A program made the translations under genes and the position numbers. The notes below the pieces were generated by a model. That model was not told the origin of the DNA and did no database searches. It saw only the letters and a program-made list of their open reading frames with translations. Positions 40,135-48,497 of a stretch of DNA of 48,517 nucleotides are shown piece by piece; positions within the stretch are counted from its first letter, which is position 1; each line of letters starts with the position of its first letter. Source of the stretch: Bacillota bacterium (GTDB lineage: Bacteria; Bacillota; Dethiobacteria; Dethiobacterales; Dethiobacteraceae); assembly GCA_012522075.1 (NCBI GenBank), contig JAAYLG010000109.1, forward strand, positions 1 to 48,517. Direction: 5' to 3'.

Positions 40135-40656
40135 GTGAATAGTATTGCCGGGAAAAATGTGGTCCTGATCGGCTTTATGGGGACAGGCAAAACAGAGGTT
40201 GGCCGGTTGTTGGCAAAAGCTTTGAGTCGCCGCTTTGTCGATACGGACGCGTGGATTGAGAAAGAAAATAATATGACTGTGCAGAAAATTTTCGCCACGC
40301 TGGGGGAAGCTGCTTTCCGGCAAAAGGAAGCCGAAGCCCTTGCCGTGCTTTGCGGACAGAAGGGACTTGTGTTGGCGACCGGCGGTGGCATTATCTTAAA
40401 TCCGCAGAATGTCGTCCTATTGAGAGAGACGGGTTTTGTAATCTGGCTTGATGCCGGCCTGGAAGAACTGGCCAGGAGACTGGCAGGGGACAACACGCGC
40501 CCGCTGCTTGCAGGCGGTGTGGATTTCAGGGACATTTACCGCAGGAGGGAAAAGCTTTACCGCAATGCCGCCCATGTGCGCATCGATACCACCGGCAAAA
40601 CGCCTCTTGTCGTCAGTGACGAGATTCAGGCACTCCTGCGGCAGGACGGTGCTTAA
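40135..40656 (+). CDS. aroK: Shikimate kinase
   Basis: A 173-residue cytosolic kinase phosphorylating shikimate with ATP in aromatic amino acid synthesis. P-loop GFMGTGKT is at residues 13-20, the shikimate-binding Asp lies in FVDTDAWIE near residue 35, Arg in FRQKEAEAL near 60, the GGG loop in LATGGGI near 82 and the lid arginine in RPLLAGG near 122. Start GTG 40135 behind GGAGG. The usual partners aroB, aroC and aroQ, often found between pilus genes and pepQ in related genomes, are absent here. Confidence 0.93.
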   Translation: MNSIAGKNVVLIGFMGTGKTEVGRLLAKALSRRFVDTDAWIEKENNMTVQKIFATLGEAAFRQKEAEALAVLCGQKGLVLATGGGIILNPQNVVLLRETGFVIWLDAGLEELARRLAGDNTRPLLAGGVDFRDIYRRREKLYRNAAHVRIDTTGKTPLVVSDEIQALLRQDGA

Positions 40657-40734
40657 TGTTATAATCACATCATTGAGGAGGATTTTTTTTCCGGAAGAGC
40701 GAAATACTATCCGTTAAAGAAATTGGAGAAAGCG

Positions 40735-41802
40735 ATGGAGCATTTAACGAAACTGCGTCAGCTTTTGCAAAAAGAAAAGATTGAAGCTTTGCTTGTGACA
40801 AATCCGGTTAATGTGGCCTACCTTAGCGGGTTTACCGGCACTGCCGGGATGCTGCTAATCACTGAACAGGATGCCTGGCTGCTGACAGACTTCCGGTATC
40901 TGGAACAGGCGGAGGCACAGGCTCCCGCTTTTACCGTTACAGATACGGCGGGTGACGGCTGGAAGCAGGTTACGCAGCTCCTTGGCAGGGCGGCCGTTTC
41001 CTCCTTGGCGGTGGAAGCCGACCACCTTACTGTCAAGGATTTTACCGCCCTTGGTGCCGCCTGTAGAGCTTTGACACTGCGTGAGATGGAATCTCCGGTA
41101 AAAGTATTGCGCCGCATTAAAAGCAAAGCGGAAATTGATGCCATTGCGAAAGCCCAAGCACTGACGGACGAGGCATTTGCCCATCTGCTGAAGCTGATGA
41201 AAGCAGGTATGACGGAAACGGAAATAGCCCTGGAGGCGGAATTTTTTCTGCGCAGGCGCGGCGCCGGTGGGATGTCATTTGCCATGATTGTTGCCTCGGG
41301 AGCAAGGTCGGCCTTGCCTCACGGTGTTGCCTCACAAAAAAAATTGGTGCCCGGCGATGCAGTGGTGCTTGATTTTGGCTGTGTGGTGGACGGTTATTGC
41401 TCCGATATGACCAGGACAGTTTTTGTCGGTGACGTTTCCGACAGGCAGCGGCAGGTTTACGATGCGGTGCTTGCGGCACAAAAAAACGCTCTGGAACAGT
41501 TGCGGGCCGGGTTAAGCGGCCGGGAAGGCGATGCACTGGCCCGGGATGTACTGCAGGAGTTGGGGCTGGCAGATTATTTCGGCCACGGACTGGGGCACGG
41601 TGTGGGCCGGGAAATACATGAAGCGCCCAGGCTGTCGCCCGCCGCCGGGGATGTTATTTTGGAGCCCGGCATGGTGGTCACTGTGGAGCCCGGAGTTTAT
41701 TTTACAGCAGAATTTGGCATCCGTATTGAAGATATGGTTGTTATTACGGCAGACGGCAACCGTAATTTGACACACAGCCCCAAGGAATTATTCTGTGTCT
41801 AG
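40735..41802 (+). CDS. pepQ: Xaa-Pro dipeptidase / aminopeptidase P family (M24)
   Basis: A 355-residue metallopeptidase. Residues ~1-125 are the creatinase N-terminal domain ([19 protein letters not shown]); residues ~130-350 are the pita-bread catalytic domain with the five metal ligands in place: [16 protein letters not shown] (two Asp), [14 protein letters not shown] (His), [11 protein letters not shown] (Glu) and GIRIEDMV (Glu). It removes residues next to proline in short peptides. The ATG 40735 with GGAGAA is preferred to TTG 40723. It is the usual neighbour of efp in Clostridia. Confidence 0.92.
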   Translation: MEHLTKLRQLLQKEKIEALLVTNPVNVAYLSGFTGTAGMLLITEQDAWLLTDFRYLEQAEAQAPAFTVTDTAGDGWKQVTQLLGRAAVSSLAVEADHLTVKDFTALGAACRALTLREMESPVKVLRRIKSKAEIDAIAKAQALTDEAFAHLLKLMKAGMTETEIALEAEFFLRRRGAGGMSFAMIVASGARSALPHGVASQKKLVPGDAVVLDFGCVVDGYCSDMTRTVFVGDVSDRQRQVYDAVLAAQKNALEQLRAGLSGREGDALARDVLQELGLADYFGHGLGHGVGREIHEAPRLSPAAGDVILEPGMVVTVEPGVYFTAEFGIRIEDMVVITADGNRNLTHSPKELFCV

Positions 41803-41815
41803 TGGAGGAGTCAAG

Positions 41816-42373
41816 ATGATTTCAACAAGTGATTTTCGGACAGGCCTGACAATTGAGGTGGACGGAGAAGTATATACCATTGTAGAGTTTCAGCATGTCA
41901 AGCCGGGTAAAGGTTCCGCCTTTGTCCGCACCAAGTTGAAAAATGCCCGTACCGGTGCCGTTACCGAACGTACTTTCCGGGCCGGGGAAAAAATGGAGCG
42001 TGCCATCATGGACCGCCGGGAAATGCAGTATCTCTACAATTCCGGCGACGAGTATTACGTTATGGACAATGAAACATATGAGCAGTACGCCTTGACCAAA
42101 GACCAGATCGGCGACGGGATTAAATACTTGAAAGAAAATATGAATGTTACCGTCCTTTTCTACCAGGACAAAATATTCGGTGTGGAATTGCCCAATTTTG
42201 TGGAACTGGTTGTGGTGGACACTGAACCGGGCATCAAAGGGGACACGGCTTCCGGCGGCTCAAAGCCTGCCAAGCTGGAAACCGGCCTGGTAGTGCAAGT
42301 GCCTTTGTTTGTCAATGTTGGCGATACCCTGCGTATTGACACCCGGACGGGCGAATATCTGGAACGGGTTTAA
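41816..42373 (+). CDS. efp: Translation elongation factor P
   Basis: A 185-residue ribosome-binding protein that relieves stalling at polyproline. Three domains are present: the KOW-like domain with the modified-lysine loop KPGKGSAF (Lys32), then an OB domain (residues ~65-125) and a second OB domain ending [17 protein letters not shown]. The ATG 41816 lies five bases after GGAGGAG. Lys32 suits Bacillus-type modification or none; no EpmA-like gene is seen. The proline-rich LPXTG protein at 29320 would be a plausible client. Confidence 0.95.
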   Translation: MISTSDFRTGLTIEVDGEVYTIVEFQHVKPGKGSAFVRTKLKNARTGAVTERTFRAGEKMERAIMDRREMQYLYNSGDEYYVMDNETYEQYALTKDQIGDGIKYLKENMNVTVLFYQDKIFGVELPNFVELVVVDTEPGIKGDTASGGSKPAKLETGLVVQVPLFVNVGDTLRIDTRTGEYLERV

Positions 42374-42414
42374 TGCCCCGGAAGCCCAAATATTTCGAAG
42401 GAGGTTTTTACCTG

Positions 42415-42882
42415 ATGGATGACTTGAAATCCCGTGTAGCGTATGTAAAAGGACTGGCCGAGGGGCTCGGCCTGGACGACAGCAGCCGTGAGGGGAAACT
42501 TTTTCGCCACATGATTGACTTGTTTGATGCATTGGCGGATGCAGTGACAAAACTGCAGGAGGATTATGCCGATCTTGCCGATTATACAGAGGCAATTGAT
42601 GAAGACTTAAATGACCTGGAAGACGACTTTTATGACGGCATGGACGAAGAAGATGAAGATGGGGATGAGGAAGAAATGGATTTTGCCGACGACGATGAAA
42701 TGTTTTCCGTTGAATGCCCCGAGTGTCATGAAATTGTCTACATAGATGATGATATGCTGGAAGATGACGATGTGGTGGAAATACTGTGCCCCAACTGCGA
42801 GCGGGTAGTTTTTGTCAATGACAAAGAAGACTATGAAGATTTCGGTGAATACACAGAGGAAGAAAAAAAGGAAGCGGAATAA
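42415..42882 (+). CDS. CD1247-like acidic zinc-ribbon protein
   Basis: A 155-residue protein. The first ~65 residues are the conserved helical CD1247-type N-terminal domain (LKSRVAYVKGLAEGLGLDD); residues ~70-100 are an acidic stretch of Asp/Glu; residues ~102-140 form a zinc ribbon with CPEC and CPNC about 26 residues apart. Start ATG 42415, ten bases after AAGGAGG; the longer frame from 42373 is only an overlap with efp. The gene is regularly found after efp in Clostridia. Its role is unknown; a nucleic-acid or protein-binding function is likely. Confidence 0.75.
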   Translation: MDDLKSRVAYVKGLAEGLGLDDSSREGKLFRHMIDLFDALADAVTKLQEDYADLADYTEAIDEDLNDLEDDFYDGMDEEDEDGDEEEMDFADDDEMFSVECPECHEIVYIDDDMLEDDDVVEILCPNCERVVFVNDKEDYEDFGEYTEEEKKEAE

Positions 42883-42897
42883 AAGGCTCTGCAATGG

Positions 42898-42930
42898 AAA
42901 AAGCTCAATTAATCTGTTGAGCTTTTTTTT
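42898..42930 (+). terminator. Terminator of the aroK-pepQ-efp unit
   Basis: An 11-base stem (42898-42908 with 42917-42927) ends in eight T residues. Confidence 0.88.
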
Positions 42931-42941
42931 ACCACGCTACA

Positions 42942-42976
42942 GCAGGCCGGTCTCACCCGGGACCGGCTGTTTTTTT
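42942..42976 (+). terminator. Second, tandem terminator
   Basis: A 7-base GC-rich stem (42946-42952 with 42961-42967) followed by seven T residues at 42970-42976, only about 15 bases after the first terminator. Together they isolate the spoIIIA operon from vegetative transcription. Confidence 0.75.
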
Positions 42977-43068
42977 GTCTCAAGCGGCGATTTCCGCCTG
43001 CGGGCGGCGCGTAGCCTGCAAAGCCGGGACAAGTTCAAGCCGGTCCGGCCTGCCACAGACATGTTTCT

Positions 43069-43099
43069 GGCATAAAGGGTGGCATGTCCCCATATAGAT
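43069..43099 (+). promoter_or_regulatory. Possible sigma-E promoter of the spoIIIA operon
   Basis: GGCATAAA (43069-43076) and CATATAGAT (43091-43099) are 14 bases apart and resemble mother-cell sigma-E elements. spoIIIA is a sigma-E operon in Bacillus. The inferred transcript start would leave a very short leader before ATG 43115, which weakens the assignment. Confidence 0.35.
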
Positions 43100-43114
43100 A
43101 TAGTGGTGATCGTA

Positions 43115-44110
43115 ATGGAAGAGACAGGCTGGCAAAAACATATTGTGCCGCTTGTAGCGCCAAGGGTCCGGGCGGCACTGTCCGCCCTGCCGCCGGAGGT
43201 GGCGGGGGAACTGGAGGAAATCCGGCTGCGAGCGGGACAACCCTTGCTTTTGCAAACCGGACGGGGAGAATTGTTTGGCGGGGAGTACGGGGTGGCGAAG
43301 ACGGCGGCGGAGGCGCTGCGTTTGACGGCCGCGGAACTGCAGCAGATACTTTTGGCCATGACGGAATTTTCCCTCTATGCGCGGGATGAAGAACTAAAAC
43401 GCGGCTACCTTGCCCTGCCCGGCGGGCACAGGGCAGGTTTTGCCGGGCGGGCGGTGCTGGAAGACGGCAGGGTAAAACTGCTGCGTGACATTAACGCTGT
43501 CAATATCCGCATTGCCCGGCAAATCAAGGGGGCGGCGCTGCAGCTTCTCCCTCATGTTTACTGCCGGCAAAAGAAGCGAGTCTACCATACGCTGCTTGTC
43601 TCGGCGCCGCAGGCGGGAAAAACCACCATGCTCCGGGACCTGGCCAGATTGCTCTCCAACGGTGATGCCAGGGAAGGACGCCCCGGGATGAAAGTCGGTA
43701 TTGTGGATGAGCGGTCTGAAATTGCAGGTTGCTTTCGGGGTGAACCGCAGCTTGACGTGGGGATGCGCACCGATGTCCTGGACGGTTGTCCCAAGGCGGA
43801 AGGCATGATGATGCTGGTACGTTCCATGTCGCCGCAGGTGTTGGTAACGGATGAGCTGGGAAGGCCCGAGGATGTCCGGGCGGTGGAGGAAGCCGTCACG
43901 ACGGGGGCCAGTGTGATAACCACTGCCCACGGGCAAAACGCCGCGGAGCTCATAAAACGCCCCGGCCTGGCATATTTATTGGAAAATGCTTTTTTTGAAA
44001 GGGTTGTTGTTTTATCCAGGCGCCACGGTCCCGGAACCATTGAAGCAGTATATGCGGGGGAGTCCGTCCGCAAGTGGTGGCGCACGGAGGGTAAGGGCAA
44101 TGTGGGTTAA
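43115..44110 (+). CDS. spoIIIAA: Stage III sporulation protein AA (ATPase)
   Basis: A 331-residue cytosolic ATPase related to secretion motors; it powers the SpoIIIA-SpoIIQ channel between mother cell and forespore. The N-terminal domain starts with ELEEIRLRAGQPLLL; the P-loop reads SAPQAGKTTMLRDLAR (residues ~172-187), with Ser in the place of the usual first Gly; Walker B is VLVTDELGRPEDV and IVDERSEIAG is the family's conserved acidic box. ATG 43115 is used, although GTG 43103 is an in-frame option. First of eight genes in the canonical order. Confidence 0.93.
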   Translation: MEETGWQKHIVPLVAPRVRAALSALPPEVAGELEEIRLRAGQPLLLQTGRGELFGGEYGVAKTAAEALRLTAAELQQILLAMTEFSLYARDEELKRGYLALPGGHRAGFAGRAVLEDGRVKLLRDINAVNIRIARQIKGAALQLLPHVYCRQKKRVYHTLLVSAPQAGKTTMLRDLARLLSNGDAREGRPGMKVGIVDERSEIAGCFRGEPQLDVGMRTDVLDGCPKAEGMMMLVRSMSPQVLVTDELGRPEDVRAVEEAVTTGASVITTAHGQNAAELIKRPGLAYLLENAFFERVVVLSRRHGPGTIEAVYAGESVRKWWRTEGKGNVG

Positions 44111-44624
44111 AGCTTTCGGTGCCATGCTGATTTTGTCCGCCACAATCATGTGGAGCAATACGGAGATTGCCAAGCTGCGCGGCCGTCTCCGGCAGCTGGA
44201 AGAGTTCCGCCTGGCGCTGCGTTTGCTGGCGGCGGAAATTGGCTATACGGCTACGCCGCTGCCGCGAGCCCTGGAGCAGGTAGCTTGCCGCCTGGAAACT
44301 GATGCAGTGCAATCTTTTTTTCTTTCTGTCGCCGGCAGGCTGCAGGGAGAGGCAGCGGCTGATGCGGGAGCGGCTTGGCTGGAAACGGTCCGTAACCTGC
44401 AAAGCAGGCTGCAGTTGACGGCAAAGGACTGGGCGGTGCTTTCCCGGACGGCGGCCGGACTGGGCGGCCTGGGTAGGGAAGACCAGCTGAAACAATTAAA
44501 CGCGGCGGAGGCACAGCTGGCGTCCCATGCCGCGGCGGCGGCCGCACAGGCGGCCAGCGGGGAAAAGATGTGGCGCTACCTGGGAGTGTTGTCGGGGTTG
44601 GGTGTAGTGATCCTGCTGCTCTAG
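44100..44624 (+). CDS. spoIIIAB: Stage III sporulation protein AB
   Basis: A 174-residue GspF-like membrane protein with helices at both ends (AFGAMLILSATIMWSN, and LGVLSGLGVVILLL at the C-terminus) and a helical soluble middle, as in Bacillus SpoIIIAB (171 residues). The motif LRLLAAEIGYTATPLPRALEQV is conserved in the family. The ATG lies inside the last codons of spoIIIAA (11-base overlap). Confidence 0.92.
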   Translation: MWVKAFGAMLILSATIMWSNTEIAKLRGRLRQLEEFRLALRLLAAEIGYTATPLPRALEQVACRLETDAVQSFFLSVAGRLQGEAAADAGAAWLETVRNLQSRLQLTAKDWAVLSRTAAGLGGLGREDQLKQLNAAEAQLASHAAAAAAQAASGEKMWRYLGVLSGLGVVILLL

Positions 44625-44650
44625 CGTGATTCCGGGAAGGAGCGAAAAGC

Positions 44651-44854
44651 ATGAACGGTTTCAATGTTGATCTCATCTTCCGCATTGCAGGCATCGGTAT
44701 TTTTATTTCCGTACTGAATATTGTCCTGAAGCAAGCCGGGAAAGAAGAGCAGGCACAAATGCTGACCCTGGGCGGGGTGATTGTGGTGCTGTTAATGGTT
44801 ATCCAGCTGATTAACGAACTTTTCTCCAATATTAAAACTATTTTTAACCTGTAG
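44651..44854 (+). CDS. spoIIIAC: Stage III sporulation protein AC
   Basis: A 67-residue protein with two helices (IFRIAGIGIFISVLNIVL and LGGVIVVLLMVIQLINELF) joined by KQAGKEEQAQM. Length and sequence match SpoIIIAC (68 residues), a small membrane subunit of the SpoIIIA complex. GGAAGGAG precedes the ATG. Confidence 0.93.
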   Translation: MNGFNVDLIFRIAGIGIFISVLNIVLKQAGKEEQAQMLTLGGVIVVLLMVIQLINELFSNIKTIFNL

Positions 44855-44892
44855 TACCCGCAAGGGAGGAAGCACGGGAAAGGAAGAGTTTA

Positions 44893-45279
44893 GTGGAAAT
44901 TATCCGGATTGTGGCTTTTGCACTGGTTGCCGCCTTTTTGTCCATGGTGTTGCGGGAGCATAAGCCTTTTTATGCCACCATGGTTGCCGTGGTGGCGGGT
45001 GTGTTGATTTTCCTGCGTGTTGTTGCCTACTTGTCGTCACTGATCTCCTACCTGCTGGAGATTACTTTGCAGACCAGCATCTCCCTGGTCTACCTGAACA
45101 CACTGCTGAAAATTATCGGCATTGCCTATATTGCCGAATTCGGCTCCCAAATCTGCCGTGATGCGGGTGAAAATGTTATTGCCGGCAAGGTAGAGTTTGC
45201 CGGCAAACTGTTAATCCTGGTACTGGCCATACCGCTGCTAACGGCTGTGCTGGAAACGATTCTCAAATTTGTGCCGTAG
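44893..45279 (+). CDS. spoIIIAD: Stage III sporulation protein AD
   Basis: A 128-residue membrane protein with three or four helices, related to SpoIIIAC in its second half. Recognisable by IIRIVAFALVAAFLSMVLREH and LLKIIGIAYIAEFGSQICRDAGE. Start GTG 44893 behind GGAAGAG. Membrane subunit of the channel. Confidence 0.92.
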   Translation: MEIIRIVAFALVAAFLSMVLREHKPFYATMVAVVAGVLIFLRVVAYLSSLISYLLEITLQTSISLVYLNTLLKIIGIAYIAEFGSQICRDAGENVIAGKVEFAGKLLILVLAIPLLTAVLETILKFVP

Positions 45280-45286
45280 GTGTGTC

Positions 45287-46450
45287 ATGAAAAATTTTTT
45301 GGCGGTTTTGTTTTTTGTGCTGCTTGCTTTTACCGGCATTTCCCCTGTTTGGGCGGCAAGCCCGCAGGAGCTTGCCAGGCAGCAGCTGGAGCAGATTGAT
45401 CTTGCGGAAATTGAAGCATTTTGGAAAGAATTGCAGCAGGAGACGGGGGAATACCTGCCCAGCATAACTTTTGCCACCATCCTGGACTGGTTCCGTGGGG
45501 GACAAGAAGTCTCCCTGGGACACATATTTTCCGGTTTATGGCGCTTTCTCTGGCGGGAACTATATCTTAACCTGAACCTGCTTGGCAAGCTTCTTTTTCT
45601 GGCAGTGGTGGCGGCGCTGCTGAAAAACCTGGAAAAAGCTTTTGCCAACGAAACCATTGCCGGCTTGACCCAGGCCATAGTCTATCTTGTCTTGATTGTG
45701 ATTGCCATGCAAAGTTTCGGTGTGGCGGTAGCCCTGGGGCGGGAAACTGTCGATAAAATGGCGGATTTAATCCTGGCCGTTATCCCGCTGCTTTTGGCGC
45801 TGTTGGCAGCCCTGGGCAGCCTGGCTTCGGCGGCAATTTTCCGTCCTCTCATTGTTTTTGCCGTGAATTTTTTTGCCTCTCTCACCCGGGATGCGGTGTT
45901 TCCCCTGATATACCTGACTACCATCCTCTCCATTGTGAATTATTTTTCGCCGCGCGTTACTGTCAGCAAGCTGGCCGAGCTGTTGAAAAATGTGGCCGTC
46001 TGGGGCATGGGACTTTCCATGACCATCTTTGTCGGCCTCATGACTGTCCATGGGGTTGCATCTTCCGTGGGAGACGCGGTCACCATCCGCACGGCCAAAT
46101 TTGCCGCCGGTGCTTTTTTGCCGGTGGTGGGCGGCCTGCTTTCCGATGCGGTGGAAACGGTGGCGGGTGCAACCTTGATCTTAAAAAATGCGGTGCATGT
46201 GGCCGGTGTTTTTATCCTTTTTGCCCTGGTGATTTTCCCGTTAATTAAGATTTTGGCCCTGGTTTTTATTTATAAGCTGGCGGCCGCTTTGATCCAGCCC
46301 CTGGGGGACACAAGCCTGTGCGATTCGCTGAATACCATGGGCAACTGCCTGGCACTGGTGTTTGCGGCTGTGGCCGTGGTTAGCGTTTTTTTCTACCTGG
46401 GCATTACCATTATTGCCGGCGCCGGCAACGCCTCTTTCATGTTGAGGTAG
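45287..46450 (+). CDS. spoIIIAE: Stage III sporulation protein AE
   Basis: A 387-residue protein with a signal sequence (FLAVLFFVLLAFTGISPVWA) and about seven membrane helices. The region LIYLTTILSIVNYFSPRVT and the TVHGVASSVGDAVTIRTAKF segment are family hallmarks. Thought to be a main membrane component of the SpoIIIA channel. ATG 45287 gives the signal peptide its normal start; the longer frame from 45269 is not needed. Confidence 0.93.
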   Translation: MKNFLAVLFFVLLAFTGISPVWAASPQELARQQLEQIDLAEIEAFWKELQQETGEYLPSITFATILDWFRGGQEVSLGHIFSGLWRFLWRELYLNLNLLGKLLFLAVVAALLKNLEKAFANETIAGLTQAIVYLVLIVIAMQSFGVAVALGRETVDKMADLILAVIPLLLALLAALGSLASAAIFRPLIVFAVNFFASLTRDAVFPLIYLTTILSIVNYFSPRVTVSKLAELLKNVAVWGMGLSMTIFVGLMTVHGVASSVGDAVTIRTAKFAAGAFLPVVGGLLSDAVETVAGATLILKNAVHVAGVFILFALVIFPLIKILALVFIYKLAAALIQPLGDTSLCDSLNTMGNCLALVFAAVAVVSVFFYLGITIIAGAGNASFMLR

Positions 46451-46458
46451 GTGGGAAG

Positions 46459-47058
46459 ATGCTTGCCGTCCTCTCCGACGTGGTCCGCAATCTTGTTATT
46501 TTCATTATCATGGTGGCCGTCCTAGAACTGCTTTTGCCGCGCAGGGATTTCCGCCCTTTCATCAATATGGTGGTAGGGCTGGTGCTGATCCTGATGCTTT
46601 TGGCGCCGCTGCGTTCCTTGCCGCTGCTGCCGTGGTTTAAAGCACCCATGCTGGAAATCCGGGAAGCCGTCAGCCAGGATGATGTGGCTGCACGACTGGC
46701 CGAGCTGGAGCAGGTTAACTGGGAAATGACGCTTGCCCGCTACCGGGATCTGGTTAAGGAAAAAATCACGGCACTGCTTCAGGCAAGAGGCAAGGAGCCT
46801 GTTACCCTGGAATTTGCCCTGGAGGAGGACATTAACCACCCGCAATTTGGCACACCCCAAAAGATCTTTGTCCTTGCCAGGGAGGCAAGACAGCAGCCGG
46901 CAGGGATTGTGCAGCCGGTCGAAAAGGTGGAAATCGGCCCAGGCACGGAAAAGGGGGAGATGCCTGCGGGCAGGCGCGCGCCCGAGTTGGAAAAAAGCAT
47001 TGCGCAAGCCCTGGGGGTCTCGCAATATGTTGTGGAGGTGTGGGTATTTACGGAGTAA
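46459..47058 (+). CDS. spoIIIAF: Stage III sporulation protein AF
   Basis: A 199-residue protein: two N-terminal helices (NLVIFIIMVAVLELLLP, FINMVVGLVLILMLLAPL) and an extracytoplasmic ring-building domain of about 140 residues ending VVEVWVFTE, as in SpoIIIAF. ATG 46459 behind GGTGGGAAG. It is a ring component of the intermembrane channel. Confidence 0.9.
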   Translation: MLAVLSDVVRNLVIFIIMVAVLELLLPRRDFRPFINMVVGLVLILMLLAPLRSLPLLPWFKAPMLEIREAVSQDDVAARLAELEQVNWEMTLARYRDLVKEKITALLQARGKEPVTLEFALEEDINHPQFGTPQKIFVLAREARQQPAGIVQPVEKVEIGPGTEKGEMPAGRRAPELEKSIAQALGVSQYVVEVWVFTE

Positions 47059-47124
47059 GAGCCAAAGAGGTCCCGGCCGGGCCGGGTGTCAGGAGAAGCG
47101 CCGATAAAAGGGGTGAAACAGGAA

Positions 47125-47721
47125 ATGACAGACAGTATCTGGCAGCGACTTGCGGAATTTACTGCGGGAAAGGGAGAGAATAATGGAAAAGGAAATATTC
47201 CCGCCTGGCTCATTGTTGTTCTTGTTGTCCTGGGTGTTTTCTGCATGTATTTTATCGCAGCACCAGGCGGCAGCGAGAAAGCGGTACTGCCGCAGGATAC
47301 GGGTGGGGGGAGAGCCAATGCCACTTTGGCTTACAAGGCACAACTGGAAAGGGAATTGCAGCAGGGCCTGGAAAGTGTTGCCGGGGTGAAAGAAGCAAGG
47401 GTGATTGTTACCCTGGACAGCGGCCCTGTATACGATTACCTGCAGAATGAGGAAAACACGAAGCGTACAACGGAAGAAGAAGACAGCAGCGGTGGAACCC
47501 GGTTGGTTGGAGAGAACACTGCCAGGGTGGAGGCTGTAATGTCCCAAAACGGCGGCGGGCAGGAGGCGGTGGTTATCCGGGAGTGGATGCCGCGGGTTGC
47601 CGGTGTAATGGTAACGGTGAAAGGCAGCGGCGGGGCGCAGCTTCTCTTTGATGTGACCCAGGCAGTGAGCTCGGCCCTCAACCTGCCGGTGCACCGGGTG
47701 AAGGTTCTGCCAATGGATTAA
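47125..47721 (+). CDS. spoIIIAG: Stage III sporulation protein AG
   Basis: A 198-residue protein: a short cytosolic end, one helix (IPAWLIVVLVVLGVFCMYF) and an extracytoplasmic ring-building domain. LERELQQGLESVAGVKEARV and LFDVTQAVSSALNLPVHRVKVL are the two halves of the ring motif, with an acidic low-complexity insertion between them (TKRTTEEEDSSGG), where the Bacillus protein also forms the cap of its 30-fold ring. The ATG 47125 follows AAAAGGGGTG; GTG 47113 and GTG 47086 are alternatives. Confidence 0.9.
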   Translation: MTDSIWQRLAEFTAGKGENNGKGNIPAWLIVVLVVLGVFCMYFIAAPGGSEKAVLPQDTGGGRANATLAYKAQLERELQQGLESVAGVKEARVIVTLDSGPVYDYLQNEENTKRTTEEEDSSGGTRLVGENTARVEAVMSQNGGGQEAVVIREWMPRVAGVMVTVKGSGGAQLLFDVTQAVSSALNLPVHRVKVLPMD

Positions 47722-47743
47722 ATGTTCAAAGGAGGGAAAAAAA

Positions 47744-48379
47744 ATGCGTCTTGAAAACCAAAGAAAACTTCTTCTTATCCTTGTATTGCTTGTCGCTGTA
47801 GTCGCCCTCTGGTACGTAAAACAAAACCGGGAGGGGCGGATTATCATCGGCAAACCCCCGGTGGCACCGGCGGAAGGAGCGGACCGGGAGGAGACGGATG
47901 TCTTGGATGGAGGTGAAACACAAAACCGGGATGCAGCCGGGGAAGAGGTGGCCGGTGAAGAAGCGGCTGCCGGTTCGGGGCTGGATCCGGAAAACTGGGA
48001 TTTGGAAAGCAGCCGGGACTTTTTTGTTGAATACCGCCTGCAGCGTGACCGTGTGCGGGCAAGTGAGATTGAAATGCTGGAGCGGATGATTGAAAACCCT
48101 AACATTTCACCGGAAGGAAAGAAAAAAGCGGAGGCACAGCTTTTGGCCCTGACTGCCGCTATGGAAGAGGAGCTGCTGGTGGAGAATATGCTGAAAGCAC
48201 AAGGGTATAAGGAAGCTATTATTTTTAAGAAAGACGGTCAGGCCAGTGTGGTGGTACAGGCAGTCAAACTGAATGAGGAGCAGTTTTTACAGATTGCAGA
48301 AACAGTCAGTAATGCCACGGGCGTAAGAATGGAGAATATCGCCGTCCTGGAACACGGTGGCATACCGGATAAGGAATAG
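47744..48379 (+). CDS. spoIIIAH: Stage III sporulation protein AH
   Basis: A 211-residue protein: one N-terminal helix (LLLILVLLVAVVALWYV), an acidic linker (~residues 45-80) and a C-terminal ring-building domain (LESSRDFFVEYRLQRDRVRA ... IFKKDGQASVVVQAVKLNEEQ) that binds SpoIIQ from the forespore in Bacillus. AAAGGAGG precedes the ATG. It is the last gene of the operon; no clear terminator follows before the window ends. Confidence 0.92.
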   Translation: MRLENQRKLLLILVLLVAVVALWYVKQNREGRIIIGKPPVAPAEGADREETDVLDGGETQNRDAAGEEVAGEEAAAGSGLDPENWDLESSRDFFVEYRLQRDRVRASEIEMLERMIENPNISPEGKKKAEAQLLALTAAMEEELLVENMLKAQGYKEAIIFKKDGQASVVVQAVKLNEEQFLQIAETVSNATGVRMENIAVLEHGGIPDKE

Positions 48380-48446
48380 CTGTCCGGCACGGGTTAGTGT
48401 AAAGTTATTGTAGGTTTTTAAAGGAATAATCATATCAAAAAAAGAA

Positions 48447-48497
48447 GAGGAACCTCACATTCGAATGAATACCCCAAGAAGGAGGCAGAGGTTCCTC
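48447..48497 (+). repeat. 10-base inverted repeat around the ribosome site of the last gene
   Basis: GAGGAACCTC (48447-48456) and GAGGTTCCTC (48488-48497) are exact inverted copies. The right arm ends directly before the ATG at 48498, so the AAGGAGG site (48478-48484) sits in the loop. It may be the end of an insertion sequence or a translation-control hairpin. Confidence 0.5.

Noticed and set aside
47089-48105. 338-codon frame opposite spoIIIAG/spoIIIAH
   Set aside because: It lies fully over two well-recognised spoIIIA genes and has shadow composition.
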